A DNA stretch of 64,000 nt from a virus: IMG/VR virus record IMGVR_UViG_3300008262_000018, positions 1-64,000 of that record; one strand, 5' to 3'. The translations under genes were made by a program, and so were the position numbers. The stretch's first letter is position 1. Each line of letters begins with the position of its first letter. This document shows, piece after piece, positions 1 to 6,377 of this stretch. The notes beneath the pieces are model-generated. The model did not search any database, was not told the origin of the DNA, and saw only the letters and a list, made by a program, of their open reading frames with translations.

Positions 1-31
1 CGCCATCGATTAGGACAAATTGTATTGTCAT
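1..31 (-). CDS. 5' end of a leftward gene (partial)
   Basis: A minus-strand ATG at 31..29 opens a frame that stays open to the window edge and reads MTIQFVLIDG. Only ten codons are visible, so no function can be given. It lies on the same strand as the 132..449 gene, just beyond that gene's terminator, as expected if a leftward gene module continues outside the window. No TTTG/TAnnTT promoter is evident in the 60 bases upstream. The start is tentative. Confidence 0.3.
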   Translation of the reverse strand, partial: MTIQFVLIDG

Positions 32-90
32 GGTGAAAAAAAATTGCGTGTATTTCGTTGGAGTTATGTTTTATAGGGTATGATAGTGAA

Positions 91-118
91 AAAAAAGGGA
101 ATTGATATTCCCTTTTTT
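91..118 (-). terminator. Rho-independent terminator, probably bidirectional
   Basis: A perfect hairpin, AAAAAAGGGAAT with TGAT as loop and ATTCCCTTTTTT, leaves a U tract in either direction. It lies 14 bases beyond the stop codon of the leftward gene at 132..449 and would end its transcript. Confidence 0.8.
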
Positions 119-131
119 AGGTGGTTCTGGG

Positions 132-449
132 TTAATCCCAGAATCCACCTTTCTTTGCTCCCTTTGGGAGTAAAGAACCTGTCTCTGTAATTCGCGTACC
201 AGCGATTACACGATGATTGCCATCGTCATCGATGGCTTCTATCAAATCATTAATTTGATAGACACCTTCTTTCGTGTGCGAGAAGAAGGTGATAACTTGA
301 CCATTGTCAAGTTTAACACGATATCCAACGTTGCCGTTTGAGGCGACTTTGGATTCAACATCTTTGATGTTGAAGGTCAATCCAGTTGTGGATTGAACCT
401 GAATTGACTCAGTCAATTCTGCAAATCCCATTAGGGGTTTGTTTGCCAT
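132..449 (-). CDS. Small protein of unknown function, leftward module
   Basis: Codes for 105 residues beginning MANKPLMGFAEL. It is the only complete minus-strand gene in the window. An upstream in-frame ATG at 494 is rejected as start because it falls between the -33 and -7 boxes of a good promoter (476..505); the ATG at 449 follows an A/T-rich leader. The protein looks like a compact beta-rich domain, with VGYRVKLDNGQVITFFSHT in the middle and a glycine/lysine-rich tail. No family is recognised. A dedicated promoter and terminator suggest a strongly expressed monocistronic gene, perhaps an early or DNA-binding protein, but that is inference. Confidence 0.75.
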   Translation of the reverse strand: MANKPLMGFAELTESIQVQSTTGLTFNIKDVESKVASNGNVGYRVKLDNGQVITFFSHTKEGVYQINDLIEAIDDDGNHRVIAGTRITETGSLLPKGAKKGGFWD

Positions 450-475
450 AAATTTTAATTTAGAAGTGAAACGAT

Positions 476-505
476 AAATTAACAAGGGGGACATAGTCTC
501 CCAAA
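476..505 (-). promoter_or_regulatory. Leftward Bacteroidota-type promoter
   Basis: Read on the minus strand: TTTG (505..502), exactly 20 bases, then TAATTT (481..476). This matches the -33 TTTG and -7 TAnnTTTG pattern of Bacteroidota housekeeping promoters and the plus-strand promoters elsewhere in this window. Transcription would start roughly 20 bases before the ATG at 449. Confidence 0.6.
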
Positions 506-574
506 TTTATGGTGGGGTTGGCTTGATGATCGGGTCCTCACAACCTCTAACATACTAGTTGCTAGGTAGGGGGG

Positions 575-592
575 ATGTTTCTCAAGAAACAT
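575..592. promoter_or_regulatory. Perfect palindrome, candidate operator
   Basis: ATGTTTCT, two bases, AGAAACAT: perfect 8-base arms in the intergenic region between the divergent modules. It sits upstream of both the leftward (476..505) and rightward (763..797) promoters. The size and symmetry fit a dimeric repressor site, but a short cruciform or transcript hairpin is also possible. Confidence 0.45.
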
Positions 593-626
593 TATGGGGG
601 GAGCTAAAACTAAATTATATCCCTAA

Positions 627-700
627 CCACGCATTTTTGCTATGTATAATATAATAATGTATTAGTATTATGGTATGTTATAGATAGCATTTTTGCGTGG
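627..700. repeat. Long interrupted inverted repeat in the divergent region
   Basis: Left arm CCACGCATTTTTGCTAT (627..643) and right arm ATAGCATTTTTGCGTGG (684..700) are inverted copies except for the central T tract. Each arm also contains GCATTTTTGC, itself a small dyad. The 40 bases between are almost pure A/T (TATAATATAATAATG and similar). The rest of 494..790 holds no convincing gene. This could be a regulator site, a replication origin, or a cruciform. Confidence 0.55.
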
Positions 701-762
701 TAGGTAGGATATTAACACTGTGTGGGTAAGTATATATTGGTGATATATTAATTAAAATTAAA

Positions 763-797
763 TTTGTTAAGTTTAAACATTTTAAGTATATTATATT
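763..797 (+). promoter_or_regulatory. Rightward promoter for the main plus-strand module
   Basis: TTTG at 763..766, 20 bases, then TATATTATATTAT at 787..799. Identical spacing and nearly identical -7 sequence recur at 20264, 33401 and (with TTTT) 56961. The ATG of the next gene overlaps the end of the -7 region, so its transcript would have essentially no leader. Confidence 0.65.
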
Positions 798-1028
798 ATG
801 GAGACAAGAAAAATCACACAAGAGGGAGAAGAAGAACTTCTATCTCATTACAGAGTAATTAGAGACAATAATGGAGAAGAGCTAGGGGGCGTTCCTGTAG
901 TTGATGTAAGGGATGGGCTTACATATAGGATGCTAGGGGAGCAAATGTGTAAAGCTGCTAATAGGAGTAAGTTTATTAATTATAATCAATATCATTCATC
1001 ACCTAAAAAGAAACAATATGTATCATGA
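798..1028 (+). CDS. Small protein, first gene of the rightward module
   Basis: Seventy-six residues, charged N-terminal half (METRKITQEGEEELLSHY) and basic tail (SPKKKQY). No family is recognised. It is the first gene after the divergent region. The ATG at 798 lies only about 5 bases past the -7 box, implying a leaderless or nearly leaderless message. The next usable methionine is residue 45, so a later start would leave a fragment. It overlaps the next gene by 11 bases, suggesting translational coupling. Expression straight from the divergent promoter would suit an early protein, but nothing in the sequence shows a role. Confidence 0.65.
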   Translation: METRKITQEGEEELLSHYRVIRDNNGEELGGVPVVDVRDGLTYRMLGEQMCKAANRSKFINYNQYHSSPKKKQYVS

Positions 1029-1323
1029 GTGTAAAGTGTATTGTCATTCGATAACACCAGAACAAGCTGAGGTATTAAATATTACAGATAGTGGAAAGTG
1101 GCTTCCTTTCACCATCTATCTTGGATGTATTAATGCTTTCAAGATGTCTACAGATGAGGATGAGGAGGGTACACAATATTGCACCACTGTATATACAGAT
1201 ACAGGGGACATCTACATATTAGACACACCCTATCCTAAGTTTAATACTATATGGAAAAAGTTTATGGATTTAGAAGAAGAATCCACAGATGAGAGTAGTG
1301 ATGATAATGATGTAAATCTTTAA
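1018..1323 (+). CDS. Small acidic protein of unknown function
   Basis: One hundred and one residues ending in an acidic tail rich in Asp, Glu and Ser (DLEEESTDESSDDNDV). The middle has alternating hydrophobic residues (WLPFTIYLGCINAF, IYILDTPYP) typical of a small beta fold. It begins inside the end of the preceding gene. The acidic tail recalls DNA-mimic or anti-host proteins and, equally, single-stranded DNA-binding protein tails; neither can be claimed. No family is recognised. Confidence 0.7.
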   Translation: MYHECKVYCHSITPEQAEVLNITDSGKWLPFTIYLGCINAFKMSTDEDEEGTQYCTTVYTDTGDIYILDTPYPKFNTIWKKFMDLEEESTDESSDDNDVNL

Positions 1324-1341
1324 TAATAAAAACCAATAATT

Positions 1342-1677
1342 ATGTCAGAAGAACAAAAAGTACCAAGTAAGGAAGAAGTGGTAACATTTCTTAAAGAGCA
1401 AATCGAAGTGAAAGAACTTCAGGCTCAGCTACAAGAGTTAAACATGCGTATTGCTAAAGCTAGAGCTGAGGAAATTCAAGCTATTAGTTTTATAGCACAG
1501 TTAACAAATCCTTCTCAGCCTCCAGTTGAACCAGAGATGGAAGGTGAGCCTCACACAATTACAGAAGAAGATTTGGCTAACAATCCTAGTCTTTCAGAAC
1601 AAGGATTGAAAGTGGGAGATGAGGTGCTTATTACAGATGAGGAAGCTCCTAAAAAACGTTCATTAAAAAAGAAATAA
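1342..1677 (+). CDS. Small coiled-coil protein
   Basis: One hundred and eleven residues. Residues 8-52 form a heptad-like helix (KEEVVTFLKEQIEVKELQ and onward), followed by a Pro/Glu-rich middle and a KKRSLKKK tail. The start is preceded by AAAAACCAATAATT, the leader motif seen before several genes here. It is followed by the next gene after only 3 bases. Small coiled-coil proteins of this kind occur near the packaging genes of crAss-like phages as I remember them; function unknown. Confidence 0.8.
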   Translation: MSEEQKVPSKEEVVTFLKEQIEVKELQAQLQELNMRIAKARAEEIQAISFIAQLTNPSQPPVEPEMEGEPHTITEEDLANNPSLSEQGLKVGDEVLITDEEAPKKRSLKKK

Positions 1678-1680
1678 TCA

Positions 1681-2043
1681 ATGGCAGTAGTAAATCAAAT
1701 AGAGAAAAAGATGAGAATGAATAATTGGGATGCTGTAAAGTACCAACTACTCACCTATTGTTATCTCTATAAGATTTCTGTAAGCGATGCCGATCTTGAT
1801 TGTTTAACATTTCTAGCACTTGAGGGGGAGCAAGAGTTGACATCCTTCTGTAGCAAGGTGCATGAGAAGAAGATATTCTCTTCCCCTCAAAGCGTTAGAA
1901 ATTGTCTTACAAAAGCTGCAAAGAAAAATTTGATTGTAAAGGAAGGTAAGAATAAAAAGAAAATAACCATCAACCCAAAGCTTGATGTATTTTCAAAAGG
2001 TAACTTGCTACTTAATTTTAAAATATTAAGTCTTGCGTCCTAA
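1681..2043 (+). CDS. Winged-helix-like putative DNA-binding protein
   Basis: One hundred and twenty residues. The C-terminal half (about 65-105) reads SPQSVRNCLTKAAKKNLIVK followed by a lysine-rich strand and ITINPKL. That is the pattern of a recognition helix plus a beta wing in winged-helix regulators and replication initiators. It overlaps the HU/IHF-like gene downstream by 11 bases, so the two are likely co-translated. Known: small wHTH proteins are common in phage early modules. Inferred: DNA or promoter binding. A structural role cannot be excluded. Confidence 0.75.
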   Translation: MAVVNQIEKKMRMNNWDAVKYQLLTYCYLYKISVSDADLDCLTFLALEGEQELTSFCSKVHEKKIFSSPQSVRNCLTKAAKKNLIVKEGKNKKKITINPKLDVFSKGNLLLNFKILSLAS

Positions 2044-2455
2044 AAAAGCAAAAGAGTTTATAGATGATGTAGCTAAAGAAGTGGGGTTAGCTAAAGAAGT
2101 GGTGGAAAGCGTTATAGGTTTTTATTATAGAGAGTTGAGACAAAACCTTAGTAATATTTGTCACTACAGAGTGCATGTAACAAATCTTGGAGATTTTACA
2201 ATTAAGCATTGGAAAGTAGATGATAAGATTGATAAGCTTCAGAAATTTGAAGAGAATAATAAATCTAAAGGGCTTCAAAAAATAACAGCTAGATTTAAAA
2301 CAGCTGAATCTTTATATGAGTTAACAGCTCTTAAAAAGTTAATTGAAGAAGAAAACCAAAGAAAAGAATTTATTAAATTACATAAAACTAAAAGCAATGT
2401 CAAATCTAGGAAAAAACATAATAAAGATATGGAAGAACAAGGGTCAGATTCTTGA
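2033..2455 (+). CDS. HU/IHF-like DNA-bending protein
   Basis: One hundred and forty residues from a TTG start at 2033; an in-frame stop lies two codons upstream and no ATG is available, so TTG is the likely start. Residues 5-60 match the HU/IHF pattern: a helical N-terminus (EFIDDVAKEVGLAKEVVESV), then strands with VTNLGDFTIK where HU has LPGFGTFEV. The tail is lysine-rich and differs from the classical DNA-embracing arm. IHF/HU homologues are a recurring crAss-like phage feature. Probable role: bending or compacting phage DNA for transcription or packaging. Confidence 0.7.
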   Translation: MRPKKAKEFIDDVAKEVGLAKEVVESVIGFYYRELRQNLSNICHYRVHVTNLGDFTIKHWKVDDKIDKLQKFEENNKSKGLQKITARFKTAESLYELTALKKLIEEENQRKEFIKLHKTKSNVKSRKKHNKDMEEQGSDS

Positions 2456-2729
2456 AGGAATCACCAACTCTATATTTAAAAAAGAAGATGTAGAAGAAAT
2501 TGCACAACAGAGAATGCAAATATGCAATGAGTGTGAACTTCTAGATGTGCAAGGTGATGGATGTATGGTGCCAGGAACTGCACCCTGTTGTAATGAAAAT
2601 AAAGGTGGTTGTGGATGTAGCTTGTCACTAAAGACAAGAGCCCTTAGTTCTGATTGTCCTCTTGGTAAATGGGAAGCAATTCTTACAGAAGAAGAGGAAG
2701 ACAAACTAAATGAAAAATTAGGACTATGA
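2397..2729 (+). CDS. Cysteine-rich putative metal-binding protein
   Basis: The preferred start is the ATG at 2397 (111 residues, MSNLGKNIIKIWKNKG). A TTG at 2343 would extend it but overlaps the previous gene by more than 110 bases. The centre holds CNECELLDVQGDGCMVPG, CCNENKGGCGCSLSLKT and a later C, nine cysteines spaced like a small zinc or iron-sulfur knuckle. The stop TGA overlaps the next ATG (ATGA). No annotated family is recognised. Likely metal-binding; its place before a nuclease gene suggests a DNA-related job, weakly. Confidence 0.75.
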   Translation: MSNLGKNIIKIWKNKGQILEGITNSIFKKEDVEEIAQQRMQICNECELLDVQGDGCMVPGTAPCCNENKGGCGCSLSLKTRALSSDCPLGKWEAILTEEEEDKLNEKLGL

Positions 2730-3556
2730 GTATATTAAAATTCTACCCTGACAAACATAAGTATATAAGTGATGATGGTACAGATTGGTTAAGTGTAACC
2801 AGTCTCATTTCCAACTTTAAACAACCTTTTGATGCTGATGCTATAGCTGTAAAATCTTCAAGAAATAAAAAGAGCAAGTGGTATGGTCTCACTCCTGAAG
2901 AAATTAAAGAAGCTTGGAAGGCTGAAGCAAATAGAGCAACAACACTAGGTACATGGTATCATAATTGTAGAGAAAATGATATTTGTTCTTTTCAAACGAT
3001 GGAAAGACAAGGATCTACTATTCCTATTTTTAAACCAGTCGAAATTGACCACGTTAAACATTCACCAAACCAAAAACTTGTGGATGGTATTTATCCAGAG
3101 CACATGGTGTATTTGAAATCAGCAGGTATATGTGGACAATCAGATCTTGTAGAAGTGATTAATGGGGTGGTGCACATAACAGATTATAAAACTAATAAAG
3201 AAATTAAGCTTTCTGGATTTACAAATTGGGAAGGAGTGACACAAAAAATGCAGCCCCCTGTATCGCATTTAGATGATTGTCATTTAAATCACTATGCTTT
3301 ACAGCTTAGTATGTATATGTTTATTATTCTTAAGCACAATCCTAAATTAAAGTTTGGAAGCTTAACAATACATCATATATTGTTTGAAGAAGTGGGACGA
3401 GATAAGTTTGACAATCCTATTACAGCTCTTGATACAAATGGTGATCCTATTGTTTTAGATATAGTGCAATACGATCTTCCCTATTTAAAACAAGAAGCAA
3501 TATCTGTAATACATTGGCTAGAAGATAATCGTAACAAAATAAAACCTAAATACTAA
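2726..3556 (+). CDS. PD-(D/E)XK nuclease
   Basis: Two hundred and seventy-six residues. The core motifs of the RecB/Cas4-like PD-(D/E)XK superfamily are visible: a GTWYH helix (about 75-79), then GQSDLVEV with the first catalytic Asp, then ITDYKTNK with D-x-K, and the helix YALQLSMYMFII giving the Q-x(3)-Y motif. These nucleases bind Mg2+ and cut or trim DNA. It overlaps the upstream gene by 4 bases and the downstream gene by 1, so it belongs to a tight operon. Probable roles are recombination, replication intermediate processing or host DNA degradation. Confidence 0.85.
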   Translation: MSILKFYPDKHKYISDDGTDWLSVTSLISNFKQPFDADAIAVKSSRNKKSKWYGLTPEEIKEAWKAEANRATTLGTWYHNCRENDICSFQTMERQGSTIPIFKPVEIDHVKHSPNQKLVDGIYPEHMVYLKSAGICGQSDLVEVINGVVHITDYKTNKEIKLSGFTNWEGVTQKMQPPVSHLDDCHLNHYALQLSMYMFIILKHNPKLKFGSLTIHHILFEEVGRDKFDNPITALDTNGDPIVLDIVQYDLPYLKQEAISVIHWLEDNRNKIKPKY

Positions 3557-3927
3557 TGTGGTTTGAAGTAATTAAGTTGATTGTAACAATAGCACAGCAT
3601 AAAAAAGAAACAGATCAAAAACAAAAGGAACGTGTTTCTAAAATGCTTTTGCAAATGTCTGAGCTTCTTGTAGAGACAGCAAAAGAATTAGCAACAGGTG
3701 TTTATCCACAAGGTAAGTGTGCTACAATGTGGGCTCTATCAGAAGACTTTTTAAATTATGTTCAAGATAAGGTGAATGAAGAAGAGTTTAAATTAATAAG
3801 TGAACTATTGCATTCATGTTCTCAATTAGAAAGAGAATATGCAGATAGAGAAAATCCACAAACTATAACAGATTTGTTTTTGGCTTCTGGACAATTACAT
3901 AGCTTATCAATTTTATACGGAGTATGA
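3556..3927 (+). CDS. Small helical protein of unknown function
   Basis: One hundred and twenty-three residues, predicted almost entirely helical from composition (KKETDQKQKERVSKMLLQMS, EEEFKLISELLHSCSQLE). It starts on the last base of the nuclease gene and overlaps the next gene by 4 bases. No motif or family is recognised. The strict coupling suggests it is made together with the nuclease, perhaps as a partner. Confidence 0.75.
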   Translation: MWFEVIKLIVTIAQHKKETDQKQKERVSKMLLQMSELLVETAKELATGVYPQGKCATMWALSEDFLNYVQDKVNEEEFKLISELLHSCSQLEREYADRENPQTITDLFLASGQLHSLSILYGV

Positions 3928-4244
3928 TAACACAAACAATACATGAGATACATAATCCTTTTGATGCATATGCAAGACAGCTTGGAGAATGTCTTGTTAT
4001 GTTTATGTTTGGTGGTAGTGTAACCTCCAATCCACAATTTGTTGTACGTATATATGAAACAGGAATGATACGTACAGTGGATCAGAATGATTTAATTGTC
4101 TATGGTAATCCTACAGCAGGAGAAGATTTAGTTCCCCATATTCCTGCAGATTGGAAACCACATAGAGGAAGATGGGGCAAAGGAGCTGTAAGAAACATGG
4201 ACTTTTTAAAAGAAAAAGAAAATGGCAAAGAAACCACTAACTAA
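3924..4244 (+). CDS. Small protein of unknown function
   Basis: One hundred and six residues. It has a hydrophobic patch LGECLVMFMFGG near residue 20, then beta-like segments (FVVRIYETGMIRTV) and a C-terminal basic stretch (KPHRGRWGKGAVRNMDFLKE). Begins at an ATGA overlap with the upstream gene and shares 23 bases with the next gene. No family is recognised. Confidence 0.7.
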   Translation: MITQTIHEIHNPFDAYARQLGECLVMFMFGGSVTSNPQFVVRIYETGMIRTVDQNDLIVYGNPTAGEDLVPHIPADWKPHRGRWGKGAVRNMDFLKEKENGKETTN

Positions 4245-4539
4245 AAAGTATTTAATTAAGCGAGGTGTTTGTTGTGGAAATGGATGTCAAAACTGTCCAT
4301 ACACACCTAAACATAAAAAAGGTTCCACTGAACTAGAAGTGGTTAAACTTTTAGATGAATGGCTTGATGATTATGAAGATGGACTAATAGAGTTAGGAAG
4401 TTCTGCACGTAAATGTTATATGAATAAAGATCATGAAATGATGGGTATTACAACATGGGTACATGATGATGAACTTAGAAGATACCATGTTCTTCGTGGA
4501 TTAGGCAAACGTGTAGATAGAACAGTACAAAAAGGATAA
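4222..4539 (+). CDS. DUF5522-like small Cys protein
   Basis: One hundred and five residues. Residues 9-27 read KYLIKRGVCCGNGCQNCPY, the hallmark of the DUF5522 family (RGYCCGNGCRNCPY in bacterial members), which probably binds a metal through CC-x(3)-C-x(2)-C. The remaining 75 residues are an extra helical domain with no recognised motif. DUF5522 proteins are small, often chromosomal in Bacteroidota, and have no assigned reaction to my knowledge. A phage copy with a C-terminal extension suggests acquisition from a host and repurposing. Confidence 0.75.
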   Translation: MAKKPLTKKYLIKRGVCCGNGCQNCPYTPKHKKGSTELEVVKLLDEWLDDYEDGLIELGSSARKCYMNKDHEMMGITTWVHDDELRRYHVLRGLGKRVDRTVQKG

Positions 4540-4542
4540 TAT

Positions 4543-5055
4543 ATGATTAGGTTATTTGATATACAGAATAATAAGGTGGTTCCTACAGAACATTGTTATA
4601 CGCTTAAGTTTTTAAAAGATATTATGGATGAATTTCCAGAAGACTATTTAAAAATTTATTCGTATTTGTTTTATATGAGTTGTCCTAGCCCTGATGTAAA
4701 TCCATTCTTTGATGTACCAGAACATGAAAAAGAAGAACTCATTCTTAAAGAAATTGATGCTGAGTTTTCGACTGATGAAGATCTTATTGTTAATGGTCTT
4801 AAGATGTGTAAGAAGTTGTACGAGACACCAACGTACAGAGCTTATGCTGGTATCAAAAGCATGCTGGATAGGCTTGCTAAATACATGGAGACAACAGAGA
4901 TTGAGCATGGTAGAGATGGTAACATTACAGCACTTATTAATGCAGCATCAAAGTTTGAAGCAATACGTCAGAGCTTTAAAGGCACATTACGAGATTTGGA
5001 AGAAGAACAACAATCATCTGTAAGAGGTGGTCAAAACTTAGCATACGATCAGTAA
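4543..5055 (+). CDS. Conserved-type phage protein upstream of TerL
   Basis: One hundred and seventy residues, mixed helical: FLKDIMDEFPEDYLKIYSYL at 24-43, an acidic centre, and LYETPTYRAYAGIKSMLDRL near 95. A final helix ends in a glutamine/serine tail. It resembles proteins I remember near the packaging genes of Bacteroidota phages, but no function is assigned. By position a small-terminase role could be considered, yet no DNA-binding helix-turn-helix is obvious, so this is not claimed. Confidence 0.75.
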   Translation: MIRLFDIQNNKVVPTEHCYTLKFLKDIMDEFPEDYLKIYSYLFYMSCPSPDVNPFFDVPEHEKEELILKEIDAEFSTDEDLIVNGLKMCKKLYETPTYRAYAGIKSMLDRLAKYMETTEIEHGRDGNITALINAASKFEAIRQSFKGTLRDLEEEQQSSVRGGQNLAYDQ

Positions 5056-5077
5056 ACAATTAAACCCAAATACAAAA

Positions 5078-6133
5078 ATGAAAAGACGAGTTTTATTTAT
5101 TTTAAAGAGAAGAGAAGATTATGGTCAAGAACATCATTCTAATGAAGGCCTAACAACAGGATTGTACAATTCAGCAACATTTGTAAAAGATATGCTGGAA
5201 AAAAAAGGTGTTCCTTCAAAACTTGTTGTTGTTACAGATAACAACGATATTGATAGAGAGGTAACATTATTTAAAGCAACAGATGTAATTATTGAAGGAT
5301 TGTGGGTAGTTCCTGAAAAGTTTGATGTATTAAAACAACTTCATCCAAGTGTAAATTGGATTATACGTATACATAGTAATTCTCCTTTCTTAGCTAACGA
5401 AGGTATTGCATTTAATTGGATTGCACAGTATACAACAAAATCTAAAGTGTTTGTTGCAACAAATGCTAATGCAATGAACAAAGAGTTAAAGTTTTATGTA
5501 AAAGGTAGATTTTCAATGACACCTGAAAAAGAAGAAAATAAAATTTTAGATCTACCAAACTACTACCCTGAAACATTTGAAAGAACAAAAAAAATAAATA
5601 CGAAAGCTGAATATATTAATATAGGATGTTTTGGAGCTATTCGTCCATTAAAAAATCATATGGCTCAAGCAATAGCTGCTGTAAAATTTGCAGATAGTGT
5701 GGGTAAAAAACTACGCTTTCATATTAATACAGGAAGAATAGAACAAAATGGTCAAGCTGTTTATAATAATTTAAAATCATTTTTTAATAATTTAAATGAA
5801 AAAGGGCATGAACTTGTTGAGCATCCATGGATGCTAAGAGAAGAATTTTTACAACTATGTAGACAAATGGATATTGGCATGCAAGTCTCTTTTTCTGAAA
5901 CATTTAATATTGTAGCTGCTGATTTAATAAGTCAAGGAGTTCCTGTAATTAGTACAAATGAAATTCCTTGGATGAGTAAAATGTTTGTTGCACCATCTAC
6001 TAATACAGATCAAATCGCCAAAATACTAAAAAGAACTTATAACCAAAGTTCAATTAATGTATATCTTAATAAAACTAAATTATTAAGTTATGTTAAAAGA
6101 TCTAAAGACGTTTGGTTAAAGTTTTTTAAATAA
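5078..6133 (+). CDS. GT-B fold glycosyltransferase (GT4-like)
   Basis: Three hundred and fifty-one residues, the usual length of a GT-B enzyme. The N-terminal Rossmann half starts RRVLFILKRREDYG. The C-terminal donor-binding half has IGCFGAIRPLKNH at about 185-197, the phosphate/sugar-nucleotide loop, and SFSETFNIVAADLISQGVPV near 270. The latter is the E-x(7)-E region of GT4-like retaining enzymes. It would transfer a sugar from a nucleotide donor. Its acceptor is unknown; it may be phage DNA, a virion protein or host envelope sugar. It precedes the tRNA and ribozyme-like RNA region and is separate from the 31-33 kb glycosylation cassette. Confidence 0.8.
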   Translation: MKRRVLFILKRREDYGQEHHSNEGLTTGLYNSATFVKDMLEKKGVPSKLVVVTDNNDIDREVTLFKATDVIIEGLWVVPEKFDVLKQLHPSVNWIIRIHSNSPFLANEGIAFNWIAQYTTKSKVFVATNANAMNKELKFYVKGRFSMTPEKEENKILDLPNYYPETFERTKKINTKAEYINIGCFGAIRPLKNHMAQAIAAVKFADSVGKKLRFHINTGRIEQNGQAVYNNLKSFFNNLNEKGHELVEHPWMLREEFLQLCRQMDIGMQVSFSETFNIVAADLISQGVPVISTNEIPWMSKMFVAPSTNTDQIAKILKRTYNQSSINVYLNKTKLLSYVKRSKDVWLKFFK

Positions 6134-6137
6134 ATGT

Positions 6138-6261
6138 CCCTACAGGCCATAGGGTCGTAGTTCCTCTCACGCTACCCATAAGAACAGCGCCCCAGGAGAG
6201 CTAGATCGTAAGCTAGATGGGTTTGGCAACTTCCCCACTGACGAGAGAATAAGTTGCATAT
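6138..6261 (+). ncRNA. GC-rich structured RNA region upstream of the tRNA
   Basis: This 124-base gene-free stretch is about half G+C in an AT-rich genome and has many local pairings. CCCTA/TAGGG (6138..6154) forms a hairpin. CTCTC (6164..6168) pairs with GAGAG (6196..6200) around CGCT/AGCG (6170..6173, 6186..6189), closing a 12-base loop. ACCCAT (6174..6179) can alternatively pair with ATGGGT (6217..6222). CCCTACA at 6138..6144 repeats the tRNA's 3' acceptor strand and could pair with its 5' strand TGTAGGG. No frame is open. It may be a tRNA-processing or regulatory RNA; no known ribozyme class fits. Confidence 0.45.
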
Positions 6262-6368
6262 TGTAGGGTGGTGAAATAGGCAAACACGCCATCTTGTCTC
6301 GATGGTTTATGTCGCTAATTTGGTAAATAATTGCGATATAAATGTAGGTTCGACTCCTACCCCTACAG
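6262..6368 (+). tRNA. Class II-like tRNA, anticodon GUC, very long variable arm
   Basis: All arms can be drawn. Acceptor TGTAGGG (6262..6268) pairs with CCCTACA (6361..6367). The D arm is GTG/CAC with an 11-base loop. The anticodon arm CCATC/GATGG has loop TTGTCTC, so the anticodon is GTC (6296..6298, Asp). The variable region is 38 bases (6306..6343) with a 10-pair stem. The T arm is GTAGG/CCTAC with loop TTCGACT, and the discriminator is G6368, followed by CAA. The body looks Leu-like (GGTGAAATAGGCAAACAC), yet the anticodon is Asp, whose normal tRNA has a short variable loop. A tRNA-like element is possible instead. Confidence 0.7.
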
Positions 6369-6377
6369 CAAATAGTT

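Noticed and set aside
6238-6254. CTGACGA resembling the hammerhead ribozyme core
   Set aside because: No GAAA segment follows at a suitable distance and no stem II/III arrangement can be drawn, so a hammerhead is not supported.
6138-6368. tmRNA or permuted tRNA
   Set aside because: There is no tag reading frame, no alanine-type acceptor, and the upstream region lacks a T arm.
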